Source: Acidithiobacillus concretivorus (GTDB lineage: Bacteria; Pseudomonadota; Gammaproteobacteria; Acidithiobacillales; Acidithiobacillaceae). From it: a stretch of DNA of 47,285 nt. The position numbers and the translations under genes were made by a program. Positions 40,856-47,285 of the stretch are shown here, piece by piece. The stretch lies in NCBI RefSeq assembly GCF_018853445.1, contig NZ_JABELD010000022.1, forward strand, positions 1 through 47,285, read 5' to 3'. The notes below the pieces were generated by a model. That model was not told where the DNA came from. It did no database searches and saw nothing but the letters and a program-made list of their open reading frames with translations. The stretch's first letter is position 1, and every line of letters starts with the position of its first letter.

Positions 40856-42831
40856 ACCGTGTGCTGCAGCCATTGCCGCTGGTAGGTGGGTATTTGCGTC
40901 GCCCCCTGGAGCAGACTCTGGACCGGGCGCTGGATCGGACTCTGGAGCATACCCGGTCGTTACTCCTTGAAAAACAGGCCGCTGATGGGCATTGGTGTTT
41001 TGAGTTTGAAGCGGACTGCACTATTCCGGCCGAATTTATTCTGATGCAGCATTATATGGATGAGCGTGATGCGGCGCTGGAGTCTAAAATGGCGGTGTAT
41101 TTGCGCGACAAGCAGGCGGATCACGGCGGTTGGCCCCTGTATTATGGCGGGCATTTTGATTTGAGTGCTTCCGTGAAGGCCTATTACGCCCTGAAACTGG
41201 CGGGTGACGCGCCGGATCTGCCGCACATGCGTCGCGCCAGAGAAGCCATCCTCGCCCATGGCGGCGCCGAACATGCCAATGTATTCACCCGAATCACTTT
41301 GGCCTTGTTCGCCCAGGTGCCGTGGCGTGCTGTGCCTTCCATTCCGGTGGAAGTGATGCTTTTGCCGCGCTGGTTTCCTTTTCAGATTTACAAGGTGGCG
41401 TCCTGGTCGCGGACCGTCATGGTGCCTCTTTTTATTTTATGCAGCCTCAAGGCCCAGGCTAAAAATCCCTTGCAGGTTCATATTCGCGAATTGTTTCGTC
41501 ATCCTCCGGAACAAATTCAGGACTACTTTGCCGCATCGCGACAGGGCCTGGTGGCACGCGGTTTTCTGGCGCTGGATCGGTTTTGGGGGTTTATTGAAAA
41601 CTGGATTCCTGCGGCCATTCGCCGCATTGCGGTGCGTCGCGCCGAACAGTGGTTTACAGCCCGGATTAATGGGGAAGATGGTCTGAATGGCATTTTTCCG
41701 GCCATGGTCAATGCCCACGAAGCCCTGGCTTTGTTGGGCTATGCGCCGGAACATCCTTACCGTCAGGCTACGGCTGCGGCGCTGCGCAAGCTGGTGGTGG
41801 AGCGCGCTGATGATGCCTACTGTCAGCCCTGTATGTCACCGGTCTGGGACACCTGTCTGGCCCTTCACGCGTTGCTGGAAGCCGACGCTGTGGATGGATC
41901 CGGTGGACCAGACAGCATTACCGGCGAAGAGGAAAAAGCCATTGCCTGGCTCAAGGAACGGCAGATTTGCAGTGATCCGGGTGACTGGCAGGTGCAGCGC
42001 CCGCAGCTGGCAGGCGGTGGCTGGGCTTTTCAGTATGCGAATCCCTATTATCCCGATTTGGATGATACGGCGGCAGTAGCCTGGGCCTTGGCGCGTGCCG
42101 GGCGTCCTGAAGATCGGGAAAGTATCGAAACAGCGGCAAACTGGCTGTCGGGAATGCAATCCCGCAATGGTGGTTTTGGTGCCTATGATGTGGATAATAC
42201 CCACTATTATCTGAATGAAATCCCGTTTGCTGATCATAAGGCCTTGCTGGATCCGCCGACAGCGGATGTGACGGGCAGGGTGGTGGCGTTTCTTGGTTAT
42301 CTGGGCAGGCCTCGTGATCGTGATGTGTTGCGCCGGGCCGTCGCTTATTTGTTGCGTGAGCAGGAGTCTTCCGGGGCCTGGTTTGGACGTTGGGGGACCA
42401 ACTATATTTATGGCACCTGGTCGGTGCTGATGGCTCTGGGAGAGTTGCAGGATCCTTCCTTGCAACCGGCCATGGACCGGGCCGCTGAATGGTTGCGGGC
42501 CATGCAGCAGGAAGATGGCGGTTGGGGAGAAAATAACGATTCTTACGCAGAATCCGGTCTGGCTGGAGCGGGTCAGGCTTCTACGGCGGCCCAGACTGCC
42601 TGGGCCTGCCTGGGTTTGATGGCGGCGGGAGATCGCGGCTCTATGGCCCTGCGCCGGGGTATTCAATGGTTGCAGACGCATCAAAATGGTGAAGGTGGCT
42701 GGCAGGATCCTTTCTTTAATGCGCCCGGCTTCCCCAAGGTGTTTTACCTTATTTACCACGGCTACAATTTTTATTTCCCGCTTTGGGCGCTGGCCCGTTT
42801 CCGGAATTTGGGATGCAGCCGCAGCGGATAG
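40852..42831 (+). CDS. shc: Squalene-hopene cyclase
   Basis: 659 residues, the usual bacterial length. The catalytic acid motif is DLDD at 402-405 followed by TA. QW repeats are clear, for example DGHWCFEFEADC, QADHGGWPLYYGG, SRNGGFGAYDVDN, QEDGGWGENNDSY and NGEGGWQDPFF. The monotopic membrane enzyme cyclises squalene to hopene and hopanol in one step. It is coupled to the synthase by a 4-base ATGA overlap, and hpnG begins inside its last codons. Confidence 0.97.
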   Translation: MNRVLQPLPLVGGYLRRPLEQTLDRALDRTLEHTRSLLLEKQAADGHWCFEFEADCTIPAEFILMQHYMDERDAALESKMAVYLRDKQADHGGWPLYYGGHFDLSASVKAYYALKLAGDAPDLPHMRRAREAILAHGGAEHANVFTRITLALFAQVPWRAVPSIPVEVMLLPRWFPFQIYKVASWSRTVMVPLFILCSLKAQAKNPLQVHIRELFRHPPEQIQDYFAASRQGLVARGFLALDRFWGFIENWIPAAIRRIAVRRAEQWFTARINGEDGLNGIFPAMVNAHEALALLGYAPEHPYRQATAAALRKLVVERADDAYCQPCMSPVWDTCLALHALLEADAVDGSGGPDSITGEEEKAIAWLKERQICSDPGDWQVQRPQLAGGGWAFQYANPYYPDLDDTAAVAWALARAGRPEDRESIETAANWLSGMQSRNGGFGAYDVDNTHYYLNEIPFADHKALLDPPTADVTGRVVAFLGYLGRPRDRDVLRRAVAYLLREQESSGAWFGRWGTNYIYGTWSVLMALGELQDPSLQPAMDRAAEWLRAMQQEDGGWGENNDSYAESGLAGAGQASTAAQTAWACLGLMAAGDRGSMALRRGIQWLQTHQNGEGGWQDPFFNAPGFPKVFYLIYHGYNFYFPLWALARFRNLGCSRSG

Positions 42832-43550
42832 GTATCGTTGTAGCGCTGGCTGCCGAGGCGCGCATCCTTTTGTCCGGGAAGCTGCGCTACCAGACAGTGA
42901 TGGAAATTGCGCCGCAGCTTTGCATGGTGGTTTCGGGAATGGGGCCGGTTCGGGCTGACCAGGCGGCTGAACAGTTGTTGCAAGCCGGAGTGGACGGACT
43001 TTTGTCATGGGGCACTGCCGGCGGCTTGAATCCTGCCTGTCGGGCCGGCGATTTGCTGGTTCCCGAGCAGATATTCTGGGCAGGACGTAGTTGGTCTGCG
43101 GACGCGGGCTGGCGGAGTGCGCTGTTGCAACAATTTTCCGGAAAAGTGCTGGCTGGGGGGCTTTGTTCGGTCAGTGAAGCCTGTGCTTCGGTGGCGGCCA
43201 AGGCCCAACTCCGGGCAGATTATCCGGAAGCCCAGGCGGTGGATATGGAAAGTGGCGCTGTGGCGCAACGGGCAGCGCGAGCGGATATTCCTTTTCTGGC
43301 GATTCGCAGCGTGGTGGACCCTGCCCATCAGTCCCTTCCCGCCACAGCCATTCACAGTGTCGATGGTTATGGTCGTCCCCAAATTATGCGCCTGTTGCGG
43401 GGATTGTTACTTCATCCGGGTGATTTGCCACCGCTCATGGGTTTGGGCCGGCAGATGCAGGCTGCCGTAAACACCCTGCGCCTGATTCAGCCACGCCTGT
43501 TTCAGTCGCGCCTGCTTCAGCCGCCCTCGCGGGAAACTAGCAGCGTATGA
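42813..43550 (+). CDS. hpnG: Hopanoid-associated nucleoside phosphorylase HpnG
   Basis: 245 residues from ATG 42813. PNP/UDP family fold: RIGIVVALAAEARIL at the start, VVSGMGPVRADQAAEQLL, LSWGTAGGL and AVDMESGAVAQRAARADIPFLAIRSVVD, with the base-site Glu/Asp. HpnG removes adenine from adenosylhopane to give ribosylhopane phosphate. ATG 42783 further up would be a longer overlap with shc and lacks homology. The stop overlaps hpnA by 4 bases. Confidence 0.92.
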   Translation: MQPQRIGIVVALAAEARILLSGKLRYQTVMEIAPQLCMVVSGMGPVRADQAAEQLLQAGVDGLLSWGTAGGLNPACRAGDLLVPEQIFWAGRSWSADAGWRSALLQQFSGKVLAGGLCSVSEACASVAAKAQLRADYPEAQAVDMESGAVAQRAARADIPFLAIRSVVDPAHQSLPATAIHSVDGYGRPQIMRLLRGLLLHPGDLPPLMGLGRQMQAAVNTLRLIQPRLFQSRLLQPPSRETSSV

Positions 43551-44536
43551 AAGCCTTATTGACGGGTGCCTCGGGTTTTGTCGGCGGCGCGGTACTACGC
43601 CGCCTGCTCGCTGAAGGGCTGGAACTGCGGGTGTTGCATCGCAGCGGTGCAGATTCCAGCAACTGGGATGGTCTGGATGTGGAGCCGGTGCTGGGAGACC
43701 TGGCCGATGCGCAGGCACTGGATAAAGTCGTAGCGGGTTGTCAGTTGGTTTTTCATGTGGCAGCAGATTATCGTCTTTGGGTGCCTGATCCACAGCCCAT
43801 GTACGCGGCCAACGTCAGCGGCTCGGAGCGTTTGGCCCGGGCGGCTTTGGACGCCGGGGTGGAGCGCATGGTTTATACCAGCAGCGTTGCCGTACTGGGT
43901 CATTATGCGGATGGCCGGGTGGCGGATGAAGCCGCTCCGTCCAGTCTTGCGGATATGATCGGGCATTATAAACGCTCCAAATTTATGGCTGAGGAAGCTC
44001 TGCAACAGCTTTGTCAGAACGAGTCTGCACCCATTGTGATTGTAAACCCTTCCACACCTATCGGGCCTGCCGACCGCAAGCCGACACCGACCGGACGGCT
44101 GGTGCGTGATGCCGCTGCCGGGAAAATGCCCGCCTATGTGGATACCGGCCTGAATGTAGTGCATGTGGATGATGTGGCCATGGGCCACTGGCAGGCCTAT
44201 TTGTACGGAGAGCCAGGACAACGCTACATTCTTGGCGGTGATAATTTATCCTTGCAGGCTATTTTGACCCGCATTGCCGGACTCACCGGAAAACGCTCGC
44301 CCTTCATGCGTATTCCCCGCAACATGTTGTTTCCTCTGGCTTGGGCTGCAGAAAGTGTGGTCCGGGCGCGTGGTCGGGGCACGCCATTGGTGACCATGGA
44401 TGAGTTGCGGATGGCGGCGCACAAAATGTATTTTTCCTCACAAAAAGCCGAGGAAATGCTGCATTATGTACATCGTCCCGCCGAAGAGGCCCTGCGCGAT
44501 GCGGTAAAGTGGTTTGCGGAAAATCATTATCTTTAA
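43547..44536 (+). CDS. hpnA: Hopanoid-associated sugar epimerase HpnA
   Basis: 329 residues, extended short-chain dehydrogenase. LLTGASGFVGGAVLRRLL (NAD(P) loop), VFHVAADYRLW, YTSSVAVLG and the catalytic Y141-x3-K145 in YKRSKFMAEEAL. NPSTPIGPADRKPTPTGRLV and GLNVVHVDDVAMGHW match HpnA. Its exact reaction in side-chain assembly is not settled. Start overlaps the hpnG stop (ATGA). Confidence 0.93.
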   Translation: MKALLTGASGFVGGAVLRRLLAEGLELRVLHRSGADSSNWDGLDVEPVLGDLADAQALDKVVAGCQLVFHVAADYRLWVPDPQPMYAANVSGSERLARAALDAGVERMVYTSSVAVLGHYADGRVADEAAPSSLADMIGHYKRSKFMAEEALQQLCQNESAPIVIVNPSTPIGPADRKPTPTGRLVRDAAAGKMPAYVDTGLNVVHVDDVAMGHWQAYLYGEPGQRYILGGDNLSLQAILTRIAGLTGKRSPFMRIPRNMLFPLAWAAESVVRARGRGTPLVTMDELRMAAHKMYFSSQKAEEMLHYVHRPAEEALRDAVKWFAENHYL

Positions 44537-44577
44537 AACTGAAATTCAAGAACGCACCGTTCAGGATATGACTGCTT

Positions 44578-45753
44578 ATGGGTTTTGAGGAAGGGCTGTT
44601 GGGCCTGGCGTTTCTGCTGGCTCTGGCGGCATTGGCTTATCAATTGCTGGTCATGTGGGTGCTACGTGTTTGGCAACCGGTCTTGACGCATACGGGTGCC
44701 ACTTTTTCACCCCATACCATTCAAGAATTGCCCGCTCTCAGTCTGCTCAAGCCCCTGCATGGAGATGATGGCAACCTCTATGCCTGCCTGCGTAGTTTTT
44801 GTTTGCAGGATTATCCCCTTTACGAAATGATCTGCGGAGTACAGGACGCTGCTGATCCGGCAGTGGCTGTGGTGCAGCGCTTGCAACACGAATTTCCTGC
44901 CCTGTCCCTGCGCTGGATACTGAGCGACAACACCTTGGGTTGTAATCCCAAAGTGAATAATCTTGCGGGTATTTTGGCGGCCTGCAATCACGATTTACTG
45001 CTGATCAGCGATGCTGACATCGTGGTGGGACCGCAGTATTTGCATCATCTGCTAACCCCGCTGATGGATGCTCAGACCGGTGTGCTGACCTGTTTGTATC
45101 GCGGGCTTCCTGACCATCATTTCAGTTCCAGACTGCTTGCAAGCCAAATCAACAGCCTTTTTCTGCCTTCGGTACGGGTCTCCGCGCACTTGGGTCCCAA
45201 TATATTTTGTGGGGGAGCAACCATGGCGTTGCAGCGTTCGACGCTGGAGGCGATCGGCGGGCTGGAAAGCCTGGCTGATCAACTGGCGGACGACTATTGG
45301 CTGGGAGCCCGTGCCCGCCAGCTGGGAAAGGCCACCATCTTGTCAGATTATGTGGTGGATACTCAGGTCCATGAGGCCAGTTTTCGGGCGTTTTACCAAC
45401 ACGCCCTGCGCTGGTCGCGGACTACGCGCAGTGTTCAGCCGGTGGGCCACTTTTTTTCTTTTTTCAGTTATCCACTGCCGCTGGTGACGGTTTTGACGCC
45501 ATGGATGTTTTGGGGGGTCGGTTATTGGGGGATCATACCGCTGGGTATGGTTCTCTTGTTGCGCCTCGTGTACCATAGGCAAATTATGCACAAACTCAGT
45601 GCAACAGATTCTTTGGGTACGGCCCTGCTGGCAGATTTTCTGGGGCTGTGGATTTGGTTTCATGCCCTCTTTGCACGGCGCGTTGCCTGGAGAGGGTCAC
45701 AATATGCGGTCAGCGCCGACGGGCGGCTGAACGGCCACGATGGAGTAACATAA
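44578..45753 (+). CDS. hpnI: Hopanoid-associated glycosyltransferase HpnI
   Basis: 391 residues. An N-terminal membrane helix, then a family 2 glycosyltransferase domain: LSLLKPLHGDDGNLYACLRSFCLQDYP, LLISDADIVVGPQYL (DxD-like), and QHALRWSRTTR with two C-terminal membrane helices. HpnI adds N-acetylglucosamine to bacteriohopanetetrol on the way to bacteriohopanetetrol cyclitol ether. A 41-base gap separates it from hpnA; GGATATGA lies upstream. Its stop overlaps the hpnJ start as TAATG. Confidence 0.93.
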   Translation: MGFEEGLLGLAFLLALAALAYQLLVMWVLRVWQPVLTHTGATFSPHTIQELPALSLLKPLHGDDGNLYACLRSFCLQDYPLYEMICGVQDAADPAVAVVQRLQHEFPALSLRWILSDNTLGCNPKVNNLAGILAACNHDLLLISDADIVVGPQYLHHLLTPLMDAQTGVLTCLYRGLPDHHFSSRLLASQINSLFLPSVRVSAHLGPNIFCGGATMALQRSTLEAIGGLESLADQLADDYWLGARARQLGKATILSDYVVDTQVHEASFRAFYQHALRWSRTTRSVQPVGHFFSFFSYPLPLVTVLTPWMFWGVGYWGIIPLGMVLLLRLVYHRQIMHKLSATDSLGTALLADFLGLWIWFHALFARRVAWRGSQYAVSADGRLNGHDGVT

Positions 45754-47183
45754 TGACGATGAAAACCCTTTTCCTGCAGGCACCTTCCTTTGAAGGTTTT
45801 GACGGCGGTGCTGGTTCCCGTTACCAGGCCAAGCGGGAAATTCGTTCTTTCTGGTTTCCCACCTGGCTGGCCCAGCCCGCTGCAATGATCCCCGGCAGTC
45901 GCCTGCTGGATGCACCCCCTGCCGACGTGAGCGTGGAAGAAACCCTGGAAGTGGCTGCAGGCTACGAGTTGTGCATCATCCATACCAGCACCCCTTCTTT
46001 TGCATCGGATGTGCGCATGGCAGAGTTGCTCAAGGAGCACTATCCGAAAATGATGATTGGCCTGGTCGGGGCCAAAGTGGCGGTAGAACCCGATGAGTCC
46101 CTGCGGGATGCGGGTCTTGCTGTCGATTTTGTGGCTCGCGAAGAATTTGATTTTACTCTCAAGGAAATTGCCGAAGGTCGGCCCTTGAGTGAAGTGGATG
46201 GCATCAATTATCGTGCGGAAGATGGCCAGCTGATTCATAACCCCGACCGGGCCATGATTGAAGATATGGACTCCTTGCCTTTTGTGTCTGAAGTCTACAA
46301 GCGGGATCTGCACATTGAGGATTATTTTATTGGCTACCTCAAGCATCCTTATATTTCTTTTTACACGGGACGAGGGTGCCGGTCTCAGTGTACGTTCTGT
46401 CTTTGGCCGCAGACGGTTGGCGGACATCGTTATCGGACCCGCAGTGCAGCCAATGTCATTGAAGAAGTGCGTTACATCCAGAAAAATTTCCCGCAGGTAA
46501 AAGAAATTTTCTTTGATGATGATACGTTCACCGATGATCGCCCGCGCGCCGAAGAAATCGCCCGGGGGCTGGGCAAGCTGGGGGTGACCTGGTCCTGCAA
46601 CGCCAAAGCCAATGTGCCATACGAGACCCTCAAGGTGCTGCGTGAAAACGGCCTGCGGCTGTTGCTGGTGGGTTATGAGTCGGGCGATCAGCAGATTCTG
46701 AATAACATCAAAAAAGGCATCAAAGTGGAGTCGGCGCGTAAGTTCACTGCGGACTGTCACAAGTTGGGCATTGTCATTCATGGTACTTTCATACTTGGTC
46801 TGCCTGGTGAAACCAAGGAAACCATCCAGAAGACTATTGAATTTGCCAAAGAAATCAATCCTCACACTATTCAGGTTTCACTGGCGGCACCTTATCCCGG
46901 CACTTTTTTGTACAACCAAGCCAAGGAACAGGGTTGGTTGACCGAGGAAGACGAGGCCCACATGGTCAATGATCGCGGTGTGCAGATCAGCCCCATGAGT
47001 TATCCGCATCTGAACCACACGGAAATTTTTGATTCAGTGGAAACCATGTACAAGCGTTTCTATTTCCGCGCCGGAAAAATTGCTGAAATTACTGGTGAGA
47101 TGCTTAAAAGCACCCAAATGATGAAGCGTCGTTTGCGGGAAGGCGTCGAGTTTGTGCGCTTCCTGCGGCAACGCCACGGCTGA
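45753..47183 (+). CDS. hpnJ: Hopanoid biosynthesis radical SAM protein HpnJ
   Basis: 476 residues from ATG 45753 (ATG 45759 is also possible). An N-terminal B12-binding-like domain (about 1-140) is followed by the radical SAM domain with the cluster cysteines C209, C213 and C216 in GRGCRSQCTFCLWPQ, and FFDDDTFTDDR. HpnJ contracts the glucosamine ring to the cyclitol ether. An open stretch of 35 codons upstream in the same frame is inside hpnI. GGAG lies 8 bases before the ATG. Confidence 0.95.
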   Translation: MTMKTLFLQAPSFEGFDGGAGSRYQAKREIRSFWFPTWLAQPAAMIPGSRLLDAPPADVSVEETLEVAAGYELCIIHTSTPSFASDVRMAELLKEHYPKMMIGLVGAKVAVEPDESLRDAGLAVDFVAREEFDFTLKEIAEGRPLSEVDGINYRAEDGQLIHNPDRAMIEDMDSLPFVSEVYKRDLHIEDYFIGYLKHPYISFYTGRGCRSQCTFCLWPQTVGGHRYRTRSAANVIEEVRYIQKNFPQVKEIFFDDDTFTDDRPRAEEIARGLGKLGVTWSCNAKANVPYETLKVLRENGLRLLLVGYESGDQQILNNIKKGIKVESARKFTADCHKLGIVIHGTFILGLPGETKETIQKTIEFAKEINPHTIQVSLAAPYPGTFLYNQAKEQGWLTEEDEAHMVNDRGVQISPMSYPHLNHTEIFDSVETMYKRFYFRAGKIAEITGEMLKSTQMMKRRLREGVEFVRFLRQRHG

Positions 47184-47184
47184 A

Positions 47185-47285
47185 GTGGGGCAGGGGCATA
47201 CCCGGCGGCTGGTCGTTAACGCCGACGATTTCGGACTGGATCTCGCGGTTAATGAGGCGGTGGAATCAGCATATCAGAAGGGTGT
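47185..47285 (+). CDS. hpnK: Hopanoid deacetylase HpnK (YdjC-like), 5' part
   Basis: Only the first ~33 codons are in the window. From GTG 47185 the frame reads RRLVVNADDFGLDLAVNEAVESAYQKG, the YdjC/HpnK metal-binding ADDFG motif. It begins directly after the hpnJ stop. HpnK deacetylates the GlcNAc-hopanoid made by HpnI. The true start may lie slightly upstream, overlapping hpnJ. Confidence 0.88.
   Translation, partial: MGQGHTRRLVVNADDFGLDLAVNEAVESAYQKG

Noticed and set aside
41836..43008. Minus-strand open frame (390 codons) opposite shc and hpnG
   Set aside because: Crosses two well-supported overlapping genes on the other strand; the composition is that of a reverse-frame translation.
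45660..46865. Minus-strand open frame (401 codons) opposite hpnI/hpnJ
   Set aside because: Antisense to the radical SAM domain; no motif of its own.
1..47285. CRISPR array, prophage or rRNA
   Set aside because: No regularly spaced direct repeats, phage structural genes or rRNA sequence were seen on either strand.

Overview
This window most resembles a chromosomal stretch of an acidophilic gammaproteobacterium-like organism of the Acidithiobacillus type. That is an inference from gene content: a hopanoid operon, a carAB-greA-uppP block, 6S RNA between zapA and the formyl-THF cyclo-ligase gene, a heme O synthase gene and moderately GC-rich coding sequence. No rRNA or species marker is present, so the species is not determined. 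Most genes are conserved housekeeping genes, packed in short operons on both strands.

Layout. 1-1726 (+): end of the heme O synthase gene and a YajR-like MFS transporter. 1746-7448 (-): carA-carB-greA-uppP, with a consensus promoter and a perfect terminator-like hairpin in the carA leader. 7685-13058 (+): a lipoprotein, TspO, a YgjP-type metalloprotein, a YceI protein, a MarR/EmrB-type efflux pair and a universal stress protein. 13192-15996 (+): an AT-rich three-gene cassette of exported proteins built around LprI-like (lysozyme-inhibitor-type) domains. The middle protein carries a pesticin/T4-lysozyme-like muramidase domain; this is the most unusual locus here. 16046-19272: agmatine deiminase, RsuA, two Nudix hydrolases and YidB. 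19414-23664 (-): mrdA (PBP2)-rplY-pth-ychF. 23741-25146 (+): zapB-like, zapA, 6S RNA, formyl-THF cyclo-ligase. 25176-28173 (-): PIMT-like methyltransferase, isochorismatase-like hydrolase, M61 peptidase. 28326-29910 (+): an MCE/MlaD protein and its auxiliary lipoprotein. 29904-32525 (-): proS, a universal stress protein and a heptad-repeat coiled-coil membrane protein.

32526-35328 is a decayed accessory patch beside tRNA-Glu(TTC). It holds fragments of three toxin-antitoxin modules and an IS1182-type element whose transposase has two frameshifts and a stop codon.

35329-47285 (+): secB-gpsA-histidine kinase-NtrC-type regulator, then the hopanoid operon: squalene synthase, shc, hpnG, hpnA, hpnI, hpnJ and the start of hpnK. 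Together these would make squalene from farnesyl diphosphate, cyclise it and elaborate the bacteriohopane side chain. The operon has its own sigma-70-like promoter and a possible 8-codon leader peptide overlapping the first gene. All calls rest on motif recognition by eye; no database search was possible.
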